From Candidatus Pelethocola excrementipullorum (GTDB lineage: Bacteria > Bacillota > Clostridia > Lachnospirales > Lachnospiraceae), in assembly GCA_018714325.1 (NCBI GenBank), contig DVNN01000098.1, positions 1-42,369 of the forward strand: DNA of 42,369 bases, written 5' to 3'. Positions within the stretch are counted from its first letter, which is position 1. Each line of letters opens with the position of its first letter. Position numbers and translations under genes: made by a program. The notes beneath the pieces were generated by a model that saw nothing but the letters and a program-made list of their open reading frames with translations, had not been told where the DNA came from and did no database searches. Below are positions 8,927 through 17,731 of this stretch, in pieces.

Positions 8927-9322
8927 TTAGTAGAAAAAATTACGGCGGCGGCGATGTCTACACCTTCGACAAAACATTTCATTGAACAGCAGGACTCCTA
9001 CCAAATCCCTCATCTCACCTCGCCGCTCCCTGTGCATGGCCTGCATCTCTTCCGGCCCTTTCTCCATCTGTTCCTGATACCTGTCTTCGATCCTGCGGCA
9101 AATATTCTCCATCATCAACTTATCCGGATACTCATCAAACATCATACTTCCATCATATTCCATGCGGTCACATTCCTGCTCCACTAATTCTTGTATCACA
9201 GCCGCCTTTCTGGAATAATAAGTTTTCATCATCTGCATATCCCTTTCCTGCTCCCGCTCCTGATTCATATCAGACCACAATGGGTACGCAGCATAAAAGG
9301 GCAAAGGTCTCTCTATATACAT
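8927..9322 (-). CDS. Conserved hypothetical protein of Lachnospiraceae type
   Basis: The product is 131 residues from MYIERPLPFYAAYP. I chose the ATG at 9322 because GGAG (9331-9334) sits 8 bases upstream; the longer ORF start at 9343 lacks a site. The protein is rich in Met, Glu, Arg and Tyr, with an acidic helix-forming middle (ECDRMEYDGSMMFDEYPDKL) and a C-terminal CRRCRHRRRRNFFY patch with paired Cys and many Arg. The MYIERP opening and Arg-rich tail recall small conserved proteins of spore-forming Lachnospiraceae. No domain or function is known to me. The tail could bind nucleic acid or act as a coat component, but this is speculation. Confidence 0.7.
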   Translation of the reverse strand: MYIERPLPFYAAYPLWSDMNQEREQERDMQMMKTYYSRKAAVIQELVEQECDRMEYDGSMMFDEYPDKLMMENICRRIEDRYQEQMEKGPEEMQAMHRERRGEMRDLVGVLLFNEMFCRRCRHRRRRNFFY

Positions 9323-9444
9323 GCACTTTGCTCCATCTTTCATATTTCTTTATACTATATGCACCTGCCAGCCCATCCGTTCCCTGTCTTTGCCAGTCAC
9401 AGGCCCTGTCAAACTAATATGTTACTAGTATTTTATCCTCCCTC

Positions 9445-9473
9445 TTGCCAAATCACGAGAAACGTAATAGAAT
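9445..9473 (+). promoter_or_regulatory. Sigma-A-like promoter
   Basis: TTGCCA (9445-9450) and TAGAAT (9468-9473) have a 17-base spacer and lie 45 bases before the start codon at 9518. Confidence 0.5.
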
Positions 9474-9517
9474 CATTGATATATCCACATGTTAGTTTAC
9501 ATAAAGGAGACGTATTA

Positions 9518-10585
9518 ATGAATGAACTTAGCACCGTTTACACCTTATTGGATAAATTAGGGCTCCTTGATGAGTTCTATCATACCTATGGCCCCTACAT
9601 TCTGAAAGCGGCCCTTGCATTCGCATTGCTGAACTGCTTTTTCGGCTATAAGCTTCGGAAAGTTTGGAGTTGTATCTTCGGACTTCTGCTCGGCGTAGGT
9701 GCAGGACTGGCAGCCGCCGTCTATCTGAATCAGCCTGCTAATGTGGCATTGATAGCCGCCGCTGTGGGAGGAATTCTCTGTACTGCCCTTGCCTTTTTAC
9801 TTTATCGCATCGGCATGTTCTTTCTATGTATCGGAGTTGTTATCATGACCTTGTTCCAGCTGTTCCCCACACCAACCTTCAGCACAATCTGTGGCTTCGT
9901 TGTATTCGGAGTGGTGATGGGCTTCTTAGCGGTAATAAAAGAGCATAACGTGGTAATCTGCGTCACAGCTATCTGCGGCGGCATCGGATCCGCCAGACTG
10001 ATTATGCTCCTGACCTCCAACACCAACTCCATCTTGATGATTCTTCTGGCCGTGTTCCTCTCCGCACTGGGACTGTTCTTACAGTTCAAGCCATGGAAGG
10101 AAAAGGAATATTGGGAAAAAGAAGAAGAAAAAAACCAGAAAAAACGTGACAGCAGGAAAAGCGGACGATCCTCTCATAAGAGCAAGGCCAAAAAATCCAA
10201 ATCCAAAAGTTCATCCGGCAAAAAGAAATCTTCCTCCCGATCCTCAGGTTCCCGCAATGCATCCTCTAACAGGACTACTTACGAATCTGAGACAAGAGGT
10301 GGACGAAACACCCGTACATCCGATGGACAGCCTTACAACAGAAGGGCCGATTCCGCCCCGAATAATGACCCGCTGAAGAATAGCCGTCCGAGTAGTGGCA
10401 ATCCGAATAGTGCACGGCCAAATAATGCTCGGCCAAATAGTGCCCGGCCAAATAGCACACGACCGAATACCAACGAATCCAAAGGAAGCGCGGGAACTTC
10501 TGACCCTTATACAGTGGATTTGTCCGATATTCGCACGGAAATATCCAAAGAAATTCAGGATATCTATCAGGAAAATCATAAGTAG
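9518..10585 (+). CDS. DUF4203-like multi-span membrane protein with a basic, repeat-bearing tail
   Basis: The product has 355 residues. The ATG at 9518 follows AAAGGAG. Residues about 28-190 contain five to six hydrophobic segments with Gly/Ala-rich helices (LGVGAGLAAAVYL, AVGGILCTALAFLLY, LLAVFLSALGLFLQF), as in DUF4203-type proteins. From about residue 190 the chain becomes highly charged (KEKEYWEKEEEKNQKKR), then a Ser/Lys/Arg-rich stretch (KSKSKSSSGKKKSSSRSSG), then pentapeptide repeats of the PNSAR type. It ends with a helical TVDLSDIRTEISKEIQDIYQ. The positive-inside rule puts the tail in the cytoplasm. Function unknown. The basic disordered tail could contact nucleic acid or acidic membranes. 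Confidence 0.75.
   Translation: MNELSTVYTLLDKLGLLDEFYHTYGPYILKAALAFALLNCFFGYKLRKVWSCIFGLLLGVGAGLAAAVYLNQPANVALIAAAVGGILCTALAFLLYRIGMFFLCIGVVIMTLFQLFPTPTFSTICGFVVFGVVMGFLAVIKEHNVVICVTAICGGIGSARLIMLLTSNTNSILMILLAVFLSALGLFLQFKPWKEKEYWEKEEEKNQKKRDSRKSGRSSHKSKAKKSKSKSSSGKKKSSSRSSGSRNASSNRTTYESETRGGRNTRTSDGQPYNRRADSAPNNDPLKNSRPSSGNPNSARPNNARPNSARPNSTRPNTNESKGSAGTSDPYTVDLSDIRTEISKEIQDIYQENHK
10393..10470 (+). repeat. 15-bp in-frame tandem repeats (PNSAR units)
   Basis: Five to six imperfect 15-base units related to CCAAATAGTGCCCGG encode PNSGN, PNSAR, PNNAR, PNSAR, PNSTR and PNT in the tail of the 355-residue membrane protein. Multiples of 15 bases keep the frame, so the copy number could vary between strains without breaking the gene. 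Confidence 0.8.
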
Positions 10586-10599
10586 CCTCGGGAAAATCC

Positions 10600-10656
10600 A
10601 AAAAGCATGTTTGACAGCCTCGAATCCAGGCTTTCAAACATGCTTTTTTCTTTTTA
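10600..10656. terminator. Bidirectional intrinsic terminator
   Basis: AAAAAGCATGTTTGA pairs with TCAAACATGCTTTTT, followed by a long T-rich run on the plus strand and matched by the A-run on the other side. It lies between converging genes. Confidence 0.85.
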
Positions 10657-10677
10657 CCAATTATAAAATCCACATCA

Positions 10678-11832
10678 TTATTTATATAAGTACTGTTGAT
10701 TTTCGTCCAAATCGATATTATTCTTATCAATCCACTGATATCCGGAGCTGATGTAACTGTCAACCGGAAGATGTGCGGCAAGACGGGCAGCAGCAACCAT
10801 TGATGCATATCCCATGCCATAGGGGTTCTGGCAGATCATCCCATATTCCCTTCCATCCTTTACCGCTTCCTGCTGAACCTCTCCAGAATCAAAACCAATC
10901 AGCTGGACTGTGGTGTTCTCAGCGGTTGTCAGTGCATCCAGAGTCTTTTTACTCATACTTTCATTGGTGCAGAAGTACCCGGATAAATCCGGATGAGCTT
11001 CTAATACTTCCGCTACAAGATCCTCTACTGTCTCCTCTTCATTTTCATAGGAAACCTCGACAACTGTTATATTGGGGTGATGATTCGTGATTTCTTCTGT
11101 GAATCCTGCGACACGATCGATACTGCTTTGGGCAGTCTTCTGATGTGACATAACGGCAATTTTGCCAGAATCTCCAATTGCCTCACTTAACTTTCTGGCC
11201 GCTTCTGCACCGGCGGTAAAATTATTGGTAGCACAGGCTACCGAAATTAAATCATTCTGCACACCAGAATCAATGATTACCACAGGTATTCCATTCTCTG
11301 CCGCTGTTTCCAGCTGTGCATCGCAAGACTGCATATCAATGGCAGACAGACATAAAATCGTCGGATTCTCCGCCAATACCGCATCGATGGTATTGATCTG
11401 GGCATCTACATCGGAATTATCCCCAGGTCCTTCAAATGTGATTCGGACCTTATCGTTTCCTTTATAACCCAGAGCCTCATTCAAGGACTTAACTGCCGCC
11501 TGGGCGCCTTTTTTTACATTCGTCCAATAGGTAGAATCCATACCTTTGGCCACAACCGCTATATAAGTACCAGGTTCCACCTGTATATCTTTCATTGTTG
11601 TATAGTCAGCTGTCAACTCCTGAGAATTAGACAGTGTAATCTCAATTTCTGCCTCTTTTGTCGGCGTTGGGGTAGGTGTGTTCGTCGCAGTAGGAACAGG
11701 GGTTGCCTCCACCGTCGGTTCCTCCTTCGATGATGTCGCTGCCTGAGCCTGAACATTATCTGCCCTTCCGCATCCTGAAAAAACGCTTGCCAGAAGAAGC
11801 AATGATAAACCTGTAATCCAAATTCGCTTCAT
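10678..11832 (-). CDS. Sugar-type ABC transporter substrate-binding lipoprotein (orphan)
   Basis: The product has 384 residues with a lipoprotein signal (LLLLASVFSGC, Cys21 as lipidation site). A Pro/Thr-rich linker follows (TATNTPTPTPTKE). The rest is a periplasmic-binding-protein fold of the ribose/galactose type (Peripla_BP_4): YIAVVAKGMDSTYWTNVKKGAQAA, IPVVIIDSG, DSGKIAVMSHQ, YFCTNESM, LIGFDSG. AAAGGAG precedes the ATG. No ABC permease or ATPase gene adjoins it. The orphan MsmX-type ATPase at 17732 is not a usual partner for this class, which normally uses RbsA-type fused ATPases. It could alternatively be a ligand sensor feeding a kinase. Confidence 0.85.
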   Translation of the reverse strand: MKRIWITGLSLLLLASVFSGCGRADNVQAQAATSSKEEPTVEATPVPTATNTPTPTPTKEAEIEITLSNSQELTADYTTMKDIQVEPGTYIAVVAKGMDSTYWTNVKKGAQAAVKSLNEALGYKGNDKVRITFEGPGDNSDVDAQINTIDAVLAENPTILCLSAIDMQSCDAQLETAAENGIPVVIIDSGVQNDLISVACATNNFTAGAEAARKLSEAIGDSGKIAVMSHQKTAQSSIDRVAGFTEEITNHHPNITVVEVSYENEEETVEDLVAEVLEAHPDLSGYFCTNESMSKKTLDALTTAENTTVQLIGFDSGEVQQEAVKDGREYGMICQNPYGMGYASMVAAARLAAHLPVDSYISSGYQWIDKNNIDLDENQQYLYK

Positions 11833-11928
11833 CCATTTATACTCCTTTTCTAATCAGACACCACTTTAGATGTCTCCTTTTGCCAGCTATAACAAAGCTG
11901 CCACTCTTCTTTTTTTACCTACAGCAAT

Positions 11929-11956
11929 ATTATACACGAACAAAATAAATAGTCTA
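11929..11956 (-). promoter_or_regulatory. Sigma-A-like promoter of the substrate-binding protein
   Basis: On the minus strand TAGACT (11956-11951) and a perfect TATAAT (11934-11929) have a 16-base spacer, about 97 bases before the start codon. Confidence 0.6.
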
Positions 11957-12038
11957 TATATCTTTATATAGTTTTTTGTTATGTTTTTCTGAAGATTTTA
12001 TTAGTTTTTACTCAAAATTCACTCAAATATCTGTTTTG

Positions 12039-12755
12039 TTATATTTCATCAGCTATTTTATCAGATAACCCTTCCCCAAATATGGCAAACACCCGATTTT
12101 CCGGGACCGCCTGAAACCTCAATATCTTTCCTGTACGGGGATGGCGAAAGGACAGTCTATGCGCGCATAGAGCCAGATTCCCTCCATCCTTGTATTGAGG
12201 ATTGTATTTTCTATCTCCATATAATGGCATTCCGGCATGTGCCATCTGTACCCTGATCTGATGATGCCGCCCTGTTTTCAATATAATTCGAACCAGCGCT
12301 TTTCCATCCGTCTCACTTTGTTCCAATATCTGATACTCTAACTCGGCCAGCTTACCGCCAGGTGTTCCCTTTGTCGTCACTTTTGAAAAATTGCTCCTGC
12401 CATTTTTCAAGAGATAATCCACAAGTCTCCCCCTTGTTATAGTCTGGGCATGATCTACCACTGCCAGATACTCTTTGTGAATCTCATTTTTCTGCATCTG
12501 AGCATTCAATATCTTTGCAGCGCCAGGATTCTTAGCAAAAACAATAACACCTTCCACTGGCTGATCCAGACGATGAATTACTGCCAAATAGGGTATTCTT
12601 CTTCCAACCTTTCCCTTACCGGCCAAATAGTTCAACAGCAGATGTTCCATATCCATCTGACCAACTCCGGCATGTTGAACCGCCATCCCTGCTTTTTTCC
12701 TCACCACCAGAATATCATCATCTTCCATTAATATATCTTCTACATTAAAGTCCAT
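12039..12755 (-). CDS. RluA-family RNA pseudouridine synthase
   Basis: The product has 238 residues from the ATG at 12755, which follows GGGAGAG. The open frame runs to 12917, but that part reads through a terminator-like hairpin and lacks protein character. The catalytic Asp64 lies in AVIHRLDQPVEGVIVFAK. The downstream KEYLAVV and GRHHQIRVQMAHAGMPLYGDRKY blocks are typical of RluA-type enzymes. There is no N-terminal S4 domain. It converts specific uridines in rRNA or tRNA to pseudouridine; the target cannot be read from the sequence. Confidence 0.88.
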   Translation of the reverse strand: MDFNVEDILMEDDDILVVRKKAGMAVQHAGVGQMDMEHLLLNYLAGKGKVGRRIPYLAVIHRLDQPVEGVIVFAKNPGAAKILNAQMQKNEIHKEYLAVVDHAQTITRGRLVDYLLKNGRSNFSKVTTKGTPGGKLAELEYQILEQSETDGKALVRIILKTGRHHQIRVQMAHAGMPLYGDRKYNPQYKDGGNLALCAHRLSFRHPRTGKILRFQAVPENRVFAIFGEGLSDKIADEI

Positions 12756-12904
12756 CTTCTCTCCCGGCACTCTCCACATCAGTTCTGTATAGGTTTTCAC
12801 CTCTTCACAAAGTATGAAGCAATTCTTCTTCTTTGTCAACTCCAAGAAAATTCCAGATGCATTGACAATCATATGCGTCCTGCTTTTAAAAGATGACAAC
12901 ACAA

Positions 12905-13814
12905 CGACAGCCGCCATATCACATTTGATTGATACGACGGCTGTCTAATGGTTTTCTTTATTCAATTTTTTATTCTCTACTTTCTCTTATTCCTTTTCTA
13001 TTAGTACCTTATTTTATTTACCTTTCGTAAATATGAATACTATCCTTTCTATATAATTCCCTGCTTCATAAGTTCCTACTCTTAACTCTGTTTTTTATTA
13101 CTATATCTTTGGTTCAATTACAAATAATGAACTAATAATTATGGTAAATCTTTATATCGGGGGACAATACACCCCACACAAATGAAATCCTAGTTACTAT
13201 CTTATATTGTAATCTCTATACGATATTTCATAAAAATCAGAACTTAAAAGTTTATCTTACTTAGAAACGTTACGTCTATCTATATTGATATATAAGAGTT
13301 TCCATATAATAACCACGTTTCTATTATATTTCCAGATGTACCATCCATATTTCCTCTCAATATAGATACTACTCACCGAATAAAAGCGTCCAACCAAATG
13401 ATTTTAGTCTTTAATCCCTATCTATACTTTTGATTCCAATGGTTATACATCTCTTTTGAAATTATTTCTTCACATAATCTCAAAAGTCTCTTCATATCGT
13501 GGTATGTATTCAATACAAGTGTCAGCTTTAGCTACCCTTCATCCTATATGTTCACCTCTTTTGTGAATCTCTTGCTATACTTAGCTGATAAAAGGTCTTT
13601 CTTGCGGGGAACTGCTAGACAATACCACCCTCGTATTGATAATGATTACCTGTCTTTCCCAATGGAAGCACCTCCTTTTCTTCCTCTCCTGCAATTTTTT
13701 ATGAGGATACTTTCTTCGCCTTCCCTTTACTACTAAGGCTTTCTCGTCACCTTATCAAATAGTTACTACCAAAAAATTTGGAAGGGGTGCAGGAATTTCT
13801 TTGTCCTTGTTGTT
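12905..13814 (-). ncRNA. Candidate large structured noncoding RNA (about 0.9 kb), class unknown
   Basis: There is no credible ORF in this stretch, yet the minus strand is purine-rich, has a near-consensus promoter just upstream (13849-13821) and ends at a hairpin (12944-12907). Local helices, in plus coordinates: 13693-13700 with 13771-13778 (8 bp); 13620-13625 with 13633-13638 (CAATAC/GTATTG); 13453-13486 (12-13 bp with one mismatch); 13262-13270 with 13315-13323 (perfect 9 bp, TAGAAACGT/ACGTTTCTA); 13160-13175 (GGGG/CCCC); 13016-13032 (ATTTAC/GTAAAT). It could also be a very long leader of the pseudouridine synthase, or a decayed element. I do not recognise a known class. Confidence 0.5.
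12907..12944 (-). terminator. Terminator-like hairpin ending the candidate ncRNA
   Basis: Read leftwards, ACAGCCGTCGTATCA pairs with TGATATGGCGGCTGT (a few mismatches or wobbles). It is followed by a GT-rich, moderately T-rich tail. The T-run is not strong, so readthrough into the pseudouridine synthase is possible. Confidence 0.5.
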
Positions 13815-13820
13815 AACTGT

Positions 13821-13849
13821 ATAATATCAAACTATCTTCATTTTGTCAA
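13821..13849 (-). promoter_or_regulatory. Strong sigma-A promoter of the candidate ncRNA
   Basis: TTGACA (13849-13844, perfect -35) and TATTAT (13826-13821, 5/6 -10) are separated by exactly 17 bases on the minus strand. No gene with a protein-like product starts within 1 kb downstream. Confidence 0.75.
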
Positions 13850-13896
13850 TCCTTTTATCTTTATTTTATAAATTATTTATTTATGCATTGTATTTC

Positions 13897-13997
13897 ATCA
13901 GAATATTCTGATAATTCGCCCTTCATTAAGCAAGGTTTGTTGCCGTATTATCAGTATGCTTTTCTGCCTGCATCTCTTAAAGGTCATTCTGATAATT
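13897..13997. repeat. Cluster of CTGATAAT repeats and a 16-bp palindrome
   Basis: ATCAGAATATTCTGAT at 13897-13912 is a perfect palindrome. ATTCTGATAATT occurs at 13905-13916 and again at 13986-13997, and the inverted form ATTATCAG is at 13947-13954. The cluster lies between the hydratase terminator and the ncRNA promoter, where an operator could sit. Confidence 0.5.
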
Positions 13998-14055
13998 AAA
14001 AATGGGGGCCAGCCAATCGAAAACATTTCCATGTAATCATAAGCCGGCCCCCATA
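13998..14055 (-). terminator. Intrinsic terminator of the hydratase operon
   Basis: On the minus strand ATGGGGGCCGGC pairs with GGCTGGCCCCCAT, followed by TTTTTAATT. The stem is GC-rich with one wobble. Confidence 0.9.
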
Positions 14056-14083
14056 AAGTTATACTTTTCAGGGTATATTTTAA

Positions 14084-16369
14084 TTAACTTCTATAGTAGT
14101 TGATCAGACAGCCTTTCAGAATAATCTCCCTTTCATCATCTGTCAAATCACCCAGTGATAATTCAAATTTGGTCAGTGTATCCGATACCTTATAAGCGGT
14201 GATAACCTCTGCCTTTTCCTCCACCGCTTTACGGATTCCAGGAACAAAGAGGTAATCTCCGTTCTTGAACGGCAAGTCACCAGAAGGAATCAGGAATGGC
14301 AACATTCCCCAGTTGATCAGATTTGAACGATAACGCTTGGTAGCATATTCATTGGCAATATTCGCCCATCCTCCCAGAACTTTCTGGCAAGATGCAGCCT
14401 GCTCACGGGCAGATCCGTCACCTGGCTTAACGGCGAAGATTGTGGATCCCACACCCACATTCGTCTTGTCAATCTCTGGATAAGATTCACGAATGACATC
14501 AAGCACCGACTTCAGTTCTGGCAATGCTTCCTCCGGGCTTTTTCCTGCTTCAATCGCTTTCTCAGCCCTCTGGACTTCTTTCGCGCGACCCACATAATCT
14601 GGATCTTTTCTGGAAAGAGTGAACTCAGCCAGTCCAAGCGGATTGGAGCGGAAGGATGAGGTTTCCCCAGATGGTATCAGCTCATCTGTGGTGGTAACCG
14701 GATCATGGATCTCTGATACAACTTTTAAAATCATGTTCTCTGTCAATCCTGGCATATCTGGCCAGTCCTTTATATTCGGACCAAACTGAATCTCCACAGA
14801 AGGATCAGCCTCTCCCTTGCTGTCAAACACGCGGTTCGCATAGATATTTCGGTCAAAATGGTACACCGGATGCGTATATTCTCCAGCGAATTCCGTGGCT
14901 GCGGTTAAATATCCCTTATTGGCGGCCGTTGCAGCGATAGAACGGGCATCCATCAATGCCACAGAAGATATCTGTCCATCCTGTATCTTGGAGCCTTCAC
15001 GATTCGGGAAGTTTCTCGTGGAATGACGGATACTAAATCCATTGTTCGACGGAGTATCCCCTGCGCCGAAGCAAGGTCCGCAGAATGCAGTCTTTACAAC
15101 CGCCCCTGTTTCCAGAAGCGTTGCCAGTGTTCCATTCTTAGCCAGCTCCATATAAATCGGGGTACTGGCCGGATACACACTAAGTGTAAATGCATCAGAA
15201 CCGGTGCTGTGTCCTTTCAGGATATCTGCAGCATCGCAGATATTCTCGAATCCGCCGCCAGCACATCCTGCGATGATTCCCTGGTCTACATACAGTTTAC
15301 CATTATGCACTTTGTCTTTTAATGAGAATGCAACTTTTCCATCCAGGCTCACCTGAGCCTTCTTCTCAACATCATCCAGAATATCCATCAAGTTTGCATT
15401 CAACTCCTCGATGGTATATGTATTGCTTGGATGAAATGGCATGGCAATCATCGGTTTCACCTTATCGAGCTCAACAACAATCATACCATCGTAGTAGGCA
15501 ATCTCTCCAGGATTTAGTTCTTTATAATCCTCAGTTCTGCCGTGGATATCATAATATTCCTTAATTTTATCATCTGTTTTCCAGATAGAAGACAAGCAGG
15601 TGGTCTCAGTGGTCATTACATCCACACCGATCCGATAGTCGGCACTTAAGTTAGCAACGCCCGGACCTACAAATTCCATAACCTTGTTCTTAACATAACC
15701 ATTCTCAAAGACTGCACCAATAATAGCCAGTGCAATATCCTGAGGCCCCACACCTGGCTGGGGACTTCCTGTCAGGTAAACACCCACAACGCCCGGCATA
15801 GAGATGTCATAGGTCTTGCACAACAGCTGTTTTACCAGCTCCGGTCCACCTTCTCCCATCGCCATGGTGCCGAGAGCACCATAGCGTGTATGGGAATCAG
15901 AGCCCAGAATCATCTTTCCACCCCCAGAAAGCATTTCACGGGCAAACTGATGGATGACCGCCTGATGAGGCGGAACATAGACTCCGCCATATTTCTTGGC
16001 ACAAGTCAGACCAAACATGTGGTCATCTTCATTGATCGTTCCCCCCACAGCGCAGAGGGAATTATGACAGTTCGTCAGCACGTATGGAACTGGAAACTTT
16101 TCCAGTCCGGACGCACGTGCAGTCTGAATAATTCCTACAAATGTGATATCATGAGAAGTCAATTTATCGAACTTAATCCGCAGATTCTGCATATTATCAG
16201 AGGTGTTATGGTCATTCAGAATTCCATAGGCAATAGTATTTCTGGATGCCTCTTCCCTGGACGGGCTAACGCCGGCCGCAGATCTAAGCTTAGCCTGTGC
16301 TTCCTGATCATCGGGGATTAATTGCTCGCCTCGCACCAGATAAGCTCCGGTATCCATCAATTGAATCAT
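14084..16369 (-). CDS. Aconitase-superfamily hydratase
   Basis: The product has 761 residues. Candidate 4Fe-4S ligands are the Cys of [12 protein letters not shown], at the place of the GSCTNS Cys in classical aconitase, and the pair in CGPCFGAGD. Substrate-site blocks are also seen ([36 protein letters not shown] and the swivel-domain GCLINYY end). This divergent form is usually annotated only as hydratase or aconitate hydratase in Lachnospiraceae. It likely interconverts citrate and isocitrate or a related hydroxy-acid. AGGAGGAG precedes the ATG. It lies 24 bases after a CdaR-type regulator in the same orientation, which suggests control by a sugar-diacid-like or organic-acid signal. No other TCA gene is present. 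Confidence 0.85.
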   Translation of the reverse strand: MIQLMDTGAYLVRGEQLIPDDQEAQAKLRSAAGVSPSREEASRNTIAYGILNDHNTSDNMQNLRIKFDKLTSHDITFVGIIQTARASGLEKFPVPYVLTNCHNSLCAVGGTINEDDHMFGLTCAKKYGGVYVPPHQAVIHQFAREMLSGGGKMILGSDSHTRYGALGTMAMGEGGPELVKQLLCKTYDISMPGVVGVYLTGSPQPGVGPQDIALAIIGAVFENGYVKNKVMEFVGPGVANLSADYRIGVDVMTTETTCLSSIWKTDDKIKEYYDIHGRTEDYKELNPGEIAYYDGMIVVELDKVKPMIAMPFHPSNTYTIEELNANLMDILDDVEKKAQVSLDGKVAFSLKDKVHNGKLYVDQGIIAGCAGGGFENICDAADILKGHSTGSDAFTLSVYPASTPIYMELAKNGTLATLLETGAVVKTAFCGPCFGAGDTPSNNGFSIRHSTRNFPNREGSKIQDGQISSVALMDARSIAATAANKGYLTAATEFAGEYTHPVYHFDRNIYANRVFDSKGEADPSVEIQFGPNIKDWPDMPGLTENMILKVVSEIHDPVTTTDELIPSGETSSFRSNPLGLAEFTLSRKDPDYVGRAKEVQRAEKAIEAGKSPEEALPELKSVLDVIRESYPEIDKTNVGVGSTIFAVKPGDGSAREQAASCQKVLGGWANIANEYATKRYRSNLINWGMLPFLIPSGDLPFKNGDYLFVPGIRKAVEEKAEVITAYKVSDTLTKFELSLGDLTDDEREIILKGCLINYYRS

Positions 16370-16393
16370 AATAATCTCCTCCTGTATTTTGAA

Positions 16394-17488
16394 CTAATCA
16401 TTGGCTTTCATATATTTCATATAACTTACAACCATCATAGCTATTTTAAAGGTCAGAGCGTCATCAAAGACACGGATATCCAGTCCTGTGCTCTTCTCCA
16501 GTTTTTCCAGACGATATACCAGAGTATTACGATGAACATACAGCTGACGGGATGTCTCAGACACATTCAGATTGTTCTCAAAGAACTTATTGATTGTGGT
16601 TAATGTCTCCTCATCAAAAGTATCCGGCAGATTTTCTCCGAACACCTCTGTCATAAACATTTCGCAAAGAGGAATCGGGAGCTGATAGATCAGACGACCA
16701 ATACCCAAACGACTATAAGGTACAATATTCTTTTCTGCGTAGAATATCTTTCCAACCTCCAGTGCCATCTTAGCTTCTTTATAAGAACGTGATACACTCT
16801 TGATTTCCATCACTGGATTACCAAAGGATACACGAACCTGTGACATGGCCTCCGCATTTAGCATATCCACCAACATCCGTGCTGTCTGGCTCATATCCTC
16901 GTCATCATCTGTCGCCTTCAATTCCTTAACGATGATGATGCTATGCTCGTCCACTGCTGTGATAAAATCTTTTGGTCGTGAAGCAAACAGGCTCTTAACC
17001 GTCTCCATGGCACTGGTATCTTTCTCATTCTTTGTCTCCACCATATAGACCACCCTGCGGGCTTCTGTATCAATTCTCAGTTTTTTTGCACGGTTATAGA
17101 CATCCACAAGAAGCAGATTGTCCAGCAAAAGATTCTGGATAAAATTATTTTTGTCCAGGCGCTCTTTGTACGCAATAATCAGGTTCTGGATTTGGCACAC
17201 GGCCACCTTTCCAATCATATATGCATCATCGCTGCTTCCTTTGGCTACCAACACATATTCCACATTCTGATTATCATTGACTTTAAAAAAATGATAATCC
17301 TGAATTACCTGGCTGTCTGCTGCCGAATTCACAAAAGAATTGATACTGTCTGGATTTACTTCGATATCCGGAAATGTAGTAACAATTGTACTCCCATCCG
17401 TATTCAACACACACAGATCAATTCTTGTAATATTTCTTAACTCATCTAAAGTTTTCTGTAATACTTGACTCGTAACCAAACCAGTCAC
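16394..17488 (-). CDS. CdaR/PucR-type transcriptional regulator
   Basis: The product has 364 residues. The N-terminal region (about 1-130) fits the sugar-diacid recognition domain (LVTSQVLQKTLDELRNITRIDL). A middle GGDEF-like fold follows. The C-terminal PucR helix-turn-helix is at about 305-360 (NLNVSETSRQLYVHRNTLVYRLEKLEKSTGLDIR). The start is GTG at 17488, preceded by GGGAAAGG; there is no better ATG nearby. It is the first gene of an operon with the hydratase and probably activates it in response to a carboxylic-acid metabolite (inference). Confidence 0.87.
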   Translation of the reverse strand: MTGLVTSQVLQKTLDELRNITRIDLCVLNTDGSTIVTTFPDIEVNPDSINSFVNSAADSQVIQDYHFFKVNDNQNVEYVLVAKGSSDDAYMIGKVAVCQIQNLIIAYKERLDKNNFIQNLLLDNLLLVDVYNRAKKLRIDTEARRVVYMVETKNEKDTSAMETVKSLFASRPKDFITAVDEHSIIIVKELKATDDDEDMSQTARMLVDMLNAEAMSQVRVSFGNPVMEIKSVSRSYKEAKMALEVGKIFYAEKNIVPYSRLGIGRLIYQLPIPLCEMFMTEVFGENLPDTFDEETLTTINKFFENNLNVSETSRQLYVHRNTLVYRLEKLEKSTGLDIRVFDDALTFKIAMMVVSYMKYMKAND

Positions 17489-17640
17489 TTCCTTTCCCTG
17501 CCATACTGGGGCATATTTCTATTTTGCTCAATTTAGAGAACAAAATTTGTAGTTTTTTAAATAACTAACATAAATATACCGTATTTATTTAAAATAAGCA
17601 ATCAATTTCATGTAAAAAACCTGCTAATACCACTAAGAAA

Positions 17641-17660
17641 GAGTTTCGCTTGGGAAACTC
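17641..17660. repeat. Short perfect inverted repeat between two transcription units
   Basis: GAGTTTC and GAAACTC surround a 6-base loop (GCTTGG), extended by one A/T pair to 8 bp. It lies between the start of the cdaR-like gene and the terminator of the ABC ATPase and could be a REP-like unit. Confidence 0.5.
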
Positions 17661-17677
17661 TCGCGCTGACGTGCTGT

Positions 17678-17714
17678 AATAAAAAGGCTGTCGCAACGAA
17701 TTGCGACAGCCTTA
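17678..17714 (-). terminator. Intrinsic terminator of the ABC ATPase gene
   Basis: On the minus strand a perfect 13-bp stem, AAGGCTGTCGCAA with TTGCGACAGCCTT, is closed by a TTCG tetraloop and followed by TTTTTATT. Confidence 0.95.
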
Positions 17715-17731
17715 AAACGTTCCTTATTCTA

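Noticed and set aside
8776-8982. 68-codon open frame on the minus strand
   Set aside because: It overlaps the end of the better supported 131-residue gene and its start lacks a ribosome binding site.
13616-13640. T-box-like AGGGTGG motif on the minus strand
   Set aside because: The motif lacks the ACCGCG continuation, no clear Stem I or specifier loop is present upstream, and no tRNA synthetase or amino-acid gene follows.
13548-13736. 62-codon open frame on the plus strand
   Set aside because: No ribosome binding site, low-complexity Phe/Leu-rich product, and it runs opposite the purine-rich, promoter-bearing strand.
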